This document shows, piece by piece, positions 24,601 to 35,181 of a stretch of 64,000 nt of DNA (positions are counted from its first letter, which is position 1; each line of letters begins with the position of its first letter). Under the pieces are notes generated by a model that was given only the letters and a program-made list of their open reading frames with translations, ran no database searches and had not been told where the DNA came from. The position numbers and the translations under genes are program-made. This DNA comes from Kudoa neothunni (Eukaryota > Cnidaria), in contig OZ199838.1 of NCBI GenBank assembly GCA_964304625.1, positions 11,656,001 through 11,720,000 on the forward strand. The letters are read 5' to 3'.

Positions 24601-26177
24601 GTTGTATGACTGTTTATAATATAACGGCATCTACTTGTACAAAAGCTATTAAGATATTCAGAAATGTTTGTTTCGCTGATATGTATTGTGCTATTTAAAT
24701 TCTATATGAAATTATTGTACTGTGGTGCGTAATTTACCTAATTATGTATCTTATTATCATTTTTTAATGGTGACTATTTTCATGGTAAATTTTAATCCCA
24801 AATGACATATATGCTTTCCCAATGGAAATTTTAAGCTTAGCGACCCCTACTGAGAAGCTCTATACAGATTCAATTTTTGTAATCTACCACATCTAATTAT
24901 TTCTTGTCTTTCAATTTGCTCGTAAGGTACAGAGATAATAAGATAGAGTCAGAACTAATCACATGTGAATATTTTTTAACTTGCCAATAATCACTCCCCA
25001 TTATATTTACAAGAAATATTTTGATTTTCGATTTAATTTGGGTAGTTATTGAAATTTAAAAGTAACAAATAAACAATGTTGATCTAGAAAAATGGGTGAA
25101 ACTGGTTATGCATGTGTTTTTATTGGGGTATTTTCTATCGTATTTTCGTTATGCCTACCTGCCTGTAAATTCATACAATATTCTAAAATTAAAATAATCT
25201 TATTGCCCGTGTAAGATTTGTGAAGCTTGTACTGCTGATATTAATAATAGGCGGATGCGTATAATTTTTTTACAAACATATATAAATGATGAACGCTATT
25301 TATTAAATTTTTAATCTATAAATGTGTATAATTGTATTGTTTTATTTTGTTTTAGTATGAGTTTTGTGCTATGATTGTTGACTGTTGTATGCAACAAAGA
25401 TCCTATGAGAAGTTTTATGGTTTACTCACTGAACGATTTTGCCTCCTAAAACCTGAATTTATGGAAAAATTCATGGATCTGTTCAAAGAACACTATCAAA
25501 CTTGTCACCGTCTTGACACCGTCAAATTGCGCAACGTTGCCAAGCTATTTTCTCACCTTCTCTACCACGATGCCATTCTTTGGACTGTGTTCGATGTGGT
25601 TAGTATTAACGAGGAAGACACCACTAGTTCGAATAGAATATTTTTGAAAATGCTGTTCCAGGAGTTGAATGAATTTATGGGCATCGACAAACTCAAACAA
25701 CGTTTGCTTAGTGAGGAGACACTTGTGCCATATTTTCAAGGAATGTTTCCCAAGGACAACCCCAAAAACACCAGGTTTGCTATCAACTTTTTTACTGCTA
25801 TAGGCTTAGGGCCGCTCACCGAAGAGTTGAGACAATTCCTGAAACAGACTCCAAAAAATAACGGACCCAACCTTACCACTACCTTAAGTGGACCAACTCC
25901 TTTGCATCCTCTGTTAGTGGAAGCTGCAAAAGCCGCTCAAGCCTCAAGATTTGTTGATAAACAATCCTCTGATGATGATAGTTCTCCTTCGAATGGCGAG
26001 CGCCATCGCAAACGTGATTCTAGATCTTCTACTCGCCAAGAACCGAGCCAAAGATCGAGGCGCTCTCCGTCGGGTGGCAGCAGAAGAGAACAACGTCGTC
26101 GTCGACAGCGATCATACTCTTCCTCACCTGAAAACCACGAGAGAAGGTCGAAAAATGGTCGTAAATACGATAGATAG
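21689..26177 (+). CDS. CWC22: Pre-mRNA-splicing factor CWC22
   Basis: Fourteen exons close in frame to 658 residues: 21689-21749, 21837-21900, 21947-22010, 22757-22821, 22873-22966, 23024-23098, 23140-23193, 23270-23344, 23404-23464, 23512-23615, 23669-23771, 23816-23878, 23939-24210 and 25356-26177. Family blocks appear in order. The MIF4G domain (about 25-270) includes [54 protein letters not shown] and [20 protein letters not shown]. An Asp/Glu-rich linker follows (about 305-340). The MA3 domain (about 345-460) includes [15 protein letters not shown] and [39 protein letters not shown] comes next, then an Arg/Ser tail. CWC22 binds eIF4A3 in the spliceosome, delivers it to exon junction complexes and is needed for splicing. 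Intron 6 (23099-23139) has a GC donor (AAAAG|GCAATT). Introns 3 and 13 are the only long ones (0.75 and 1.1 kb). Confidence 0.95.
24331..24383 (+). other. Possible nested exon in CWC22 intron 13
   Basis: A compact open stretch ([17 protein letters not shown]) containing a GCGCGC box ends at a good donor (TTA|GTATGT). It could be a nested small gene or chance; no second exon is convincing. Confidence 0.15.
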
Positions 26178-26661
26178 ATTTAAATTTGTAATATTGAAAT
26201 GCCTTAAAACTGTATGTAGCTTTTGTTGGAATGTTTACTTTTGTGGTTCGCGTGCTAGATGTTGCATTAACTTTTACAGAAAACTTTTTTTTATGGGTTC
26301 AAAATTAGTTTCATTATTCCGGATTCTTTTCTCGGGCGTCTACAGTCCTGCTAATGATGCCTCACTTAGTCAAAGTGGAGGTGAACGTATCGCATTAAAA
26401 GCAGCAGCTCCCCACTAAGAGTACACTAGATTTTGAGAACGATTAAAATAGATTAAATATTTAGTATTTCCTGCGTTTCATCTGTAATTCTATTATTGAG
26501 TGTAGCTGTCTTAATTTCTTAAATTCATGTCATTTTAAGTGAACTGAAGGAAATTCACACAATAGATTGAGGTCAATACTTGTATATAACCTAACATATT
26601 TTTATTTTAGGCTGATAGTTTGACTTTATTTTCATCAAAATTGATCCTCCATATTAACTTA
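26178..26661. other. CWC22 3' flank
   Basis: 3' UTR and intergenic sequence; the frame overlapping the stop codon is a shadow of the CWC22 RS tail. Confidence 0.5.
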
Positions 26662-26665
26662 TTAA

Positions 26666-27789
26666 CCCTCTAATGTACTAAAAATCGACTGCATTCTGAT
26701 AAATTTGGAGGTAAAAAATTACTCCTGGTTTTTATTTTTCCATTTGAAATATAAGTAATATTTGATTTCAAGAAATAAAAATAAACAAAATTCTAAAGCT
26801 AGATTCAGCCGTAAAACGACTAACGCCCCAAGAAGTAATCTCATAATCCTACGAAAACTGTATTCGTTAAAATCCACCTTGGCAGTTTTCGATTAAAGCT
26901 TTATGTTTGAGTAGATTTCTTGTTTATATCATGTAATAAATATTAAAGTTAATATTTGAGAAAAAATGGACTATATAATAATATTATTCGCAAACACCCA
27001 CATAATGAATTTTGCAACAATGTTTCATACATCTGAAGTAAACAATAGTGGGTTTCTTATCAATTTTCCGTACAAAAAAATTTAGCCCTTGAAAGTATTG
27101 TTTACGAATTTTGTTTTTTGGGCTGTAGAAGAATAAACAAGGTGAACTCTTAGGATTTTGGGCATTACGGATGTTTACTTTCATTACTGAAAAGATATAG
27201 TGACTTTGGCATAATCTTCAAAAATTTTCTCCTAACCATATTATCACCCAAGTTTTTGTTGTGTATGGAAAACGCATTTGTAATGAATAAATCCATTAAA
27301 TAGAAAAACACCACCATAGACCGCCTTTATTGATTAGAGATTTGTAGGAATTCTCAATTTTCAATCTCGTCTGATTCAGTCGAAATATCAGGTGTATAGC
27401 ATTAATAATAACTTTGAAAAGATTTTGAATCATCGTTATAACTACTATTGGCTAAATCTATTCCTATTACCGCAAAGATGAAAGTAAAATAGAAAGTCAT
27501 GTTCGGTTTTTGTATAGGTATTAACCGTATAGCTTCGAATTTATTCATAAACATAAAATTCGATATATGTAATAAGTAATAATTTTTCCACCAATTAGAG
27601 AAAAAAATTCGTTGGAATGTAAAATTATTATTTTTCTGATTTTATATTTTTAGCCATTACATTTTAATATTGTATATTTCTAATTGTTTTGGAAGATTAG
27701 GAAAGAACTCACATCCAATAAAGAGAAAAAATCAGATAAACAACCTACAACTTATTGGGGTAAAAGTTTACCTTAAATTAACTATAGAG
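26666..27789 (-). mobile_element. Internally deleted piggyBac-family transposon
   Basis: The left end is TTAA (26662-26665) then CCCTCTAATGTACT. The right end is a weaker inverted match (TATAGAG before TTAA 27790-27793). The minus strand encodes an N-terminal acidic scrap (SYNDDSKSFQSYY, TESDEIEN) that runs directly into the C-terminal region RRSMVVFFYLMDLFITNAFS and NLGDNMVRRKFLKIM. This is homologous to RRWSLVVFLMLDISFI...MRRDFLKM of the 14 kb copy. The catalytic core is deleted. Confidence 0.7.
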
Positions 27790-27793
27790 TTAA

Positions 27794-28065
27794 ACACGGA
27801 CTTTAGTATTTGATTGTCATTTTGTCTTCATTTTTAAATAAATGATAATCATAATCAACAATTTATACGTTTCAACTCGTATTTCTTTAAATAAAATTAT
27901 TATTTTGTTTATTTAAACGATAAATCTTTGTTGATTATTTTATATGAGCTAAATAATACATAGGAAATTTTCTGTTACAAGTATAAGACCTATCCCGATA
28001 ATAAGACTTAATTCTCCTTACTGAATCAAAAAAATATGACGTTCCATATATTGAGGGAAACATGG
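27794..28065. other. AT-rich spacer between transposons
   Basis: No feature recognised. Confidence 0.5.
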
Positions 28066-28110
28066 TACAGTGGGTGACGGCTAATTCATAATCCCTTTGA
28101 ACCAGAGAAT

Positions 28111-28153
28111 AAGTGCGAATTAAACATCCATCATTGCTGGCTAATTCGCACTT
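28111..28153. repeat. Perfect 12-bp inverted repeat near the Tigger left end
   Basis: AAGTGCGAATTA (28111-28122) and TAATTCGCACTT (28142-28153) form a stem with a 19-nt loop, immediately beyond the transposase frame. The CTAATTC word also matches the terminal repeat. It may be a subterminal transposase site or a 3'-end hairpin. Confidence 0.5.
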
Positions 28154-29905
28154 TTATTTAGCGAACGCGTAAAAGATTTGGGTCGATTTTATAAGAAATA
28201 TATTATCATGCTTTTTTAAAATAAAATTTGTTATTTTCGTTTGCTTAAATCCTTTTTTTGAGATTAGAAACATTTCCTCTTCTAGTTTGTGAAGATAATC
28301 CAACATATTTGATCCATTCTTAATGAAGTATCCCTTGAAATATTCAAAGCATTTCAGCGCTTCTTTCGTGGTATATGACACTTATTTGTATGCTTCAGGT
28401 TCACAATCAGATAATTCTTCTACATCCATGGTTGTCCTCAAATTCACAGACTTGAACGAGTTCTTCTTCATCTTGGCGTTGTATTATCTCTGGATCGTTG
28501 ATATCATCCAAAACTTCATGTTTTACAGGCTCGTCCACGTATGATTATTAAGTTTGTATAAAATAGTAATAAGGATCTTCGTTACTATCGAATCTCAATC
28601 CAGCTTTCTTGAAACAATTGAATATTGTTTGGGTCGCTACGCCCTCCCACGATTTTTTTACAAGTACCAACGCCTCTAGTGAATCAGTTGGCTTAAGTTC
28701 AACATCATTCTCAACTAAAAATGTAGATCTATTTATTAGATATCTTCTATAAACAGCTTTAAATGAATTAGTAATCCCTTGATCCATAGGTTGTGGAACA
28801 CTAGCTGTGTTTTTAGGGGAAAATAATAATTCAATATTTGATAATTGTAATGGTGAATGGCAACTCGCATTATCAAGAAATAGCGCAATTTTTTTGTTCT
28901 GCTCTTTGAAATTAGCGTTCAATTTAACTAAATATTTCTTAAATATCTCCGAGATCATCCATGCTTTCTTATTGGAGAAGTAAGGGACTGGAGTATCTTT
29001 CAAATTTTTAAAACACCTTGGTTTTTCATGATGACCAATCACTACTGGTTCCAATTTTTCGCCTAATAATGATGCTTCCAATAAAAGCGTAACTTTTTTT
29101 TGATCGCTTTGAGCATTTTGCATTTACTTCAGATGATAGAACATAATTTCTTTCTAAATCAGGTTACCATAAATACGTTCGAGTGAATATAATGTATTGT
29201 AAAATAGTTCTTAAAAAATTGCGATCGGTATTTGTTGATGATTGACATAAATTAAATGTTGATATAATTATTTTTTAACGACATGTAACAAATTAATGAT
29301 GCTTTTTGTCGTTTTTGTATAGCTTATATATCTTACTGAGATGTTGCTGATAGAATAGAGCTGTTTCATCAAGGTTGTACACTTGTTCTGTTTTATAATT
29401 TTTCAATATATTTTTTAATTGAAGTTTCCAATCATCGACAGTTTCCATGTTTACCATGTTTGCCTCACCATGAAAATTTAGTCGTCGTAAATTAAATCTT
29501 TCTTTGAATCCACGAAACCAACCATAGCTCATATCTTCCGCTTCTTTATTAATGTTTTTTTGCAAATTGATTTCGTTTCGAAATAATTTCCAACGACGAA
29601 ATTTCCAATTTTTCAGACCTCATCCATATTAACCACTCAAAAACTTGTTGATCAATTTCATCATTTGAACCCCTTTTCAAAGTTTTTCTTGACTACTCCG
29701 GTCTCAACAGAGCTTTTTATTTCCTCTTTTTTCAATAATATTCCATTCAAAGTTGAAATAGAGGATAAGCCAAAGTGTTTCACTGTGTAACTTTTAGCAT
29801 TTTTTGGAGGCTGAATTTCGAAGTATTTAATAATATTATACTTTTCTGTAAGTGTCTCTCTTTATGTTTTCTTTGTTCACCCATATTTCTGTATTAAATG
29901 ATACC

Positions 29906-29914
29906 GGCGCGCGC
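29906..29914. promoter_or_regulatory. GCGCGC box upstream of the Tigger transposase
   Basis: GGCGCGCGC lies 22 bp upstream of the transposase ATG (29884), at the same position as the boxes before host genes. Confidence 0.35.
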
Positions 29915-30238
29915 TTTGCATCCCTACTCCACGGAAATTAGTGTGAGTTATCCATCAATGGGTTTAACTCATAAATTTTTCTTATATTTAATAGGATAAA
30001 ACATTTTAAAGTTGTATATCGTCATAATTAATTATTCTAATCATATATATATATATATATATAATGATAAAAACCTCCAGGTTGATTTATTTTGGCGACA
30101 ATGAAAATGTGCCAATTATCCGTCACCCACTGTATATCATTTGCGCGAAAAAAAATATTTCATAATTTCTAAGAAAACTAATTATTTTCTAAAAAATTAT
30201 TTCTATATTATTGTTATAATTAATTATGGTTTTATATT

Positions 30239-31714
30239 TTATTTGCAATCAGCAGTTTCATCTGCATCTCCAACAGTTCCGTCTTCCTTATAGACCTCAC
30301 CGCATATTGCATGGCATTGCGCCTTTGTTTTAAAATTGTTCGAGTTTCCATCGTACCCTTTGTAGCAAAATGATTTACATTTCTTATCATTAAAACTATA
30401 ATAGAATCTTTTGTCTTTGAAAATCTCTTTAGTCCAGCCACCCGCTTTGTCTGATTTGCATGTTTCTTCGATTTTTATTTCTTTCTTGTAGCCTCCTAAA
30501 TTTATTCCAAGTAATTTAATTTTTATCAACAAAAATTATGATTCATTCTTTTAAAAAATTGTAATATTTCAAAGAATGTAAAAAAATTCGTACCTGCACC
30601 ACAATAACTATGGCACATTTCCATGGTGGGGAAATTATTCTTAGATTTTTCGAAATCGGGTTCGGCGTTTGGAGCTGGACCAGTTTCCATTCGTTTACAC
30701 ACGTCAGTTTTATTGTCATAATAATATCTGAATATAATGTTATTAGGAGCTTCATCTCCAGATTTAGGATATTGAAAAGGTGGACTGTCACAAGCAGCAA
30801 CTTTTCTATTTTCCGCAGTTACATCATCTTTAATTTCAGCATCGCTTGGATTTGCTAAAAAAATTAAAAGTATAGAATTTAATAACTAGCATACGATAGC
30901 ATTTTTTGACACATTCAGAGAACGATCTAAATATTCCTCTTGTATTCGAATCTATCGAAACAGCAGCGAAAGCACATTTGTTGTTTTTGGTATCAGCAAT
31001 AATGGCAGTGTTTGGATCCTTACCTTTAACATCGGGTTTTAGTGTACAGTCCAAAGAATTCGGTACTAAATATTTCTCTTTATCATGAACTGCATTTATT
31101 TTTGAATCATCAGCATTTGTGAGCCCTCCATTCTTTTTGTCTAGTATAAAAATAAATAAGTTTTCGAATTGTAAATTGTGATGTTTACTTAAACAGTATA
31201 GATAACATTCACTCTCATTTTTATATCTATTAAAACTTCCGCCACACCCATTATATTGGAATGTTTCGCATTTTGCACTTGTTGGATTAAAATAGTATTC
31301 TTGTGATGTCACAGAATTTTTAACGCAATGTCCTGGATGCATTGGTTTTTTACATCCTTGGAGTTTTTCTCTTTCTGTCAACGTGCCTTGAGAGAATCTT
31401 AATAAGACAATGTTTAATGTAAGACATACCATGCATTTCGCAAAGTCCTTTGGATGCAAAATTGTTATAATTCCCCTTGATACCTCGATATTCTAGAGGT
31501 TTGCATTTAGCGTCATTGATGTCAATAAACCAGCGGTCGATGACGTTGTTCATGCTTTTTACAACACCTATCGGCCAGTCTCCCTCATCTCTTTCGTAGG
31601 ATGGTAAAATTGGATCTATTAAGAACGTAGATTGATTTCTTAAATGTGATAATTACCTGCTAGGCAATAAGACAAGGATATAATGTATATAATTTTATAA
31701 AGTAGGGATCTCAT
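30239..31714 (-). CDS. Secreted multi-Kunitz protein (five domains)
   Basis: Six exons (31657-31714, 31430-31615, 31189-31386, 30895-31140, 30594-30854, 30239-30495) close in frame to 401 residues. Exon 1 encodes a signal peptide (MRSLLYKIIYIISLSYCLA). Five Kunitz/BPTI-like units follow. Unit 2 is canonical: CKKPMHPGHCVKNSVTSQEY through CETFQYNGCGGSFNRYKNES to ECYLYC, with six Cys, the YNGCGG core and Val at the presumed P1 site after the second Cys. Unit 5 (CKSDKAGGW...CKSFCYKGYDGNSNNF...CHAIC) also keeps six Cys. Units 1, 3 and 4 keep only part of the pattern (unit 1 lacks most Cys). Kunitz domains inhibit serine proteases, and Val at P1 favours elastase-like targets. Whether the degenerate units inhibit anything is unclear. 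In a parasite such proteins act outside the cell against host proteases (inference). Confidence 0.88.
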
Positions 31715-34028
31715 TTTGCTAGATCTAATATTTGAAAAATCGGAATGAATAATAGGAATCATATGATTTATGAATCAACGAAAGTTTTTAATGCATGAAT
31801 AAGAATAGGATTAAGTCATTATGTTTTATTTGTCATGTATATTATCAACTTAATACCTTTCATATATGTAAGTAATTATGTAATAAAAAAATTCATATGT
31901 ATTAAAGTCGCTAATAAATACGATTTTATATATTTTTTGAATAAAAACGGTAAATTAATCGAATTTTAACTATTTTTAGAAAAAAATACTACTCCTTAAT
32001 ATATAACATACATTAATCTAAGAGCTATAAATAGAAGAAAAATTTAACACTAAATAATTAAAGAAGGACTATTAGATCTTCAAACTATTTTATTAAGTGG
32101 TTATTTCTGGTATCAGATATTTATCTATTAGGATAATCCAAATTATAATCTGTAAAAGAAAATATCCTAATATTGCAAAATTTTTGTTTTAAGATCTTGA
32201 TTTATCCAAAAATATGTTATAATTATTAAAAAATTTTCTATCTGGTTTTGTTTTAGACAAGATTTCTGTCACAATTTTCACCATTTATTTCACATCTTCT
32301 CATTAATTTATTAACAAATTTTAACTCAAATATAATTAAATATTTTTAACTCAAAATTGTATTTGTTTGATACAATATCTTGGTAACCTTAGTACGTACA
32401 TTCCAAAATTATTCTTTGTCGCACAACCGAGTCTATCAGACATGGTGGGAACTTGAGGTGTTCATCAAATATAATCTTCAAGTAAAAACTAAAATTTAAG
32501 TAAAAGTACATCCAAATATTTTTTAAATTAATAAAACAAAAATATTAGACAGCAGTCGAAAATAACTGGATGATATTTAACATACGTTCTCACATTTGCA
32601 CAACTCGTTTTCCACTTTGTATTCTCAAAGAATACCCTAGGTTTTTCCACTTGTTACTCCACTTCAATCCTATCTTCATGAATAAAAACTAGTAAGCATG
32701 GCATTCTCTTCATTTTATGTTTAAAATTCCTTGAGCGGATTTAGTGTATATTGCTAACTTCTAACGTTTTGAATTTTTTGTTTGAATTAAAGATATTTTT
32801 CCAGATGGTCATTAACTAATTGTCTCCAATAAAAATTATACTTTGTAATGTTGTAAGCTAATGTCCAAAAGTTCATATTTTTACATTTTGTGGTCAAATA
32901 CCTCGATTATAGGCGTTTACTCTTGCCTCTATGGGGTCATAATAAAGTGCTATCTCAAGGTTCCCATATTCCTCGTCTTTATTCTGTGTAAGTTGTAAGA
33001 AGTATAACGAATTTTTTTACTTATCTGAAAAAAACAAAAAGTATTATTATTCATGGAAAAATAATCCATTTATCGTAAATTTTATAGATAATGAACCAAC
33101 AAATTCAAAGATATTCTTGCAGGATCAACTAACTTTGTATTCAGTTCATGAAATAATTTGATGGATCTCACAATGTGAGAAAATTTAATGTAAATATTCT
33201 ATTATTTAATTAATTGTTCATATGCTCTTGTTCTACTTGTCTAATATCTTATTTTTGAAATAATGGAAGATTGACAAGTTTTAATCGCATAATTAAAAAT
33301 TTGATGTTTACATCGCTTTTTGATTTTCGTTAATTTTTCAACTTACCAGATGGTGACTAATTTTTTTTATCTTTAATACACCGTACGTGTTCACCCAAAT
33401 GAATGTTTAATGATTATTAATATATCAAGGATAAAATATCAGAGAATATTTGAAGCGAGTGCATATTATAAGGTAATTATTTATGAGGTACTACACTTTT
33501 GATAAATGTGAGACTTTTTTTAGATTTCTAAAACTAACCAGTTATCTTATCATCAATCTGAATTACGATAGTTCTAACATATCTCCAAATATCACTCCCA
33601 ATAATATTAAACATATTTACTCTTTCAATCAATTTGTTAAAATGATTATTTTTGAAGCAATTTTATTATTTATGAATATTTTGAAAGAGCCCATTAGAAC
33701 AAAATATTGTTTTTTGTTTCCTGAAAAATATTAGTTAAAAAATTCATCTCTAAATGATATTTCGTTATTTTAACATCTTTTTCTAAATAATAGGAAGAGT
33801 TTCCAAAATTTTTAACCATGAATGTTTTCTTAAATTGTCTCAATTACTTTATCAAGGAAAAACGATGCGACAACTAGCTTTTCCATTCGCATCAGACAGA
33901 ATAATAGAATTAAATTTACTAAAGGGTACTTAAGAAATTGTTAGAAATTTATCATAGGGTTTTGCAAGCTATCTCGTCACCTTGTCAAGCGTTTTTGTCA
34001 ACACTGACTTACATAAATGGATACACTA
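31715..34028. other. AT-rich intergenic region
   Basis: No supportable gene. A few open frames of 60-80 codons (for example 33483-33734) have no similarity or splice context. Confidence 0.5.
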
Positions 34029-34032
34029 TTAA

Positions 34033-34284
34033 CCATCTAATATACTAAAACTCATATGCACTCGGATGAATTCTGGGGTAAAGATTTATCTCGAATTCGT
34101 AAGTGTCTTAAAATAAAAAAATTTTCTTAAATTTTTCGATTACACCTCCACATTTCAATCTCACTATTATTTATTGATAACTAAAATTAATTTGTTATGT
34201 TTCAAATAATTGTTAGATTTTTATACGATATAAAGTAATGTTCAGAAAAGTTAAATGAGCACATTTGATTATAATATTATAAGG
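34033..34284. mobile_element. piggyBac-type MITE, 252 bp
   Basis: It is flanked by TTAA (34029-34032, 34285-34288). Left end CCATCTAATATACTAAAACT and right end (inverted) CCTTATAATATTATAATCAA align imperfectly. Left-end sequence resembles the piggyBac end at 26666 (CCCTCTAATGTACTAAAA). There is no coding capacity. Confidence 0.55.
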
Positions 34285-34288
34285 TTAA

Positions 34289-35160
34289 CGTTGTATAAAC
34301 TGTTTATTATCTAATGATCGTAAAATAAGTCACTTTAAAGTAAAATAATAATAATAATAATAAAATTTAAAAAATATGAGCCTCACTAGTTTCATTTTTT
34401 TAACAATAATTGAATCACAAATAATACCATGAAATATTCAACCATTAATATTTCCATGTAAAAATTATGTAATTAAGCATTTATAATTTTCACATTAACT
34501 ATTAATAAATTCATTTAATGATGAATTAACGATAAAACAAATCAGAGGTTGCGACTGCTCGTAAACGCACGCGCAAAAATCACAAAGATTAACAAATATA
34601 TTTTTGCATATTTAACTCATTCATGTCATTTATTTAATGTTTATTTATAAGATTCAAACCTAAGTCAATTTCCGATTATTTCTATAAGATTTTTAAGATG
34701 TTTTTGAGCAATTTTTCTTGTAGACTAAGAATGAGTTGAAATTTATTATTTTGCTATTTTTCACAAGTATTAGCTTAAGTTAGCATTTAAGAAAATCTTT
34801 GTACATTGGTTATAAGTTTATAATAAAATTTAGAAATTTCAACATAAAAGAAATAAGTAATTTAAGATGAAAACTAACTTCAAATTTAAGAATTATGTTA
34901 TTAAATAATTTTGTTTGTATAAAGATCGAATTAAATAATAAAGAATTTTATTCAATAAATTTTCTCATAGATACGTTTTTATGTGTATTTAACTTAAAAA
35001 ACATTAACTATCCGATTCGCATGCGTCGAAGGGAAAACGAATTTTGTGAAGGAATTCCATTTTATAATTCCTCCTAAAATTATTTTATTATGTATAACTA
35101 TAATTTAGCAATCATCTCATATAGTTTTGAGTGATTCCCGTTGATAAAAAAATTTTGTTT
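34289..35160. other. AT-rich intergenic region upstream of SAMM50
   Basis: It contains an (ATA)n/(ATT)n tract near 34347-34365. An isolated GCGC box (ACGCACGCGCAA) lies at about 34566-34577. No gene recognised. Confidence 0.45.
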
Positions 35161-35163
35161 TTA

Positions 35164-35171
35164 ACGCGCAG
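35164..35171. promoter_or_regulatory. GCGC box at the SAMM50 start
   Basis: ACGCGCAGG lies about 10 bp upstream of the SAMM50 ATG, comparable with the CWC22 and ISCA2 boxes. Confidence 0.35.
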
Positions 35172-35181
35172 GTGCCAACAC

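Larger units (their letters stand above)
28068..30132 (-). mobile_element. Tigger (pogo) DNA transposon with intact ends
   Basis: Terminal inverted repeats CAGTGGGTGACGGCTAATT (left) and CAGTGGGTGACGGATAATT (right, inverted) are flanked by TA on both sides (28066-28067, 30133-30134), the Tc1/mariner target duplication. The minus-strand transposase starts at 29884 (MGEQRKHKERH) and is spread over frames. A CENP-B-type HTH lies near 29580-29660, and DWKLQL...VYNLDETALFYQQ (first Asp) in 29293-29565. The long piece 28548-29123 carries ALFLDNASCHSP (second Asp), SVPQPMDQGITNSFKAVY (third Asp) and a C-terminal TIFNCFKKAGL block. All three DDD residues are readable, but frame breaks separate the pieces, so it is inactive. 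Repeat identity is high, so it is probably the youngest Tigger here. Confidence 0.85.

Noticed and set aside
25951-26418. 155-codon plus-strand frame
   Set aside because: Overlaps the Arg/Ser tail of CWC22 in another frame and runs into its 3' UTR; shadow.
33483-33734. 83-codon plus-strand frame
   Set aside because: Isolated, AT-driven codons, no similarity.
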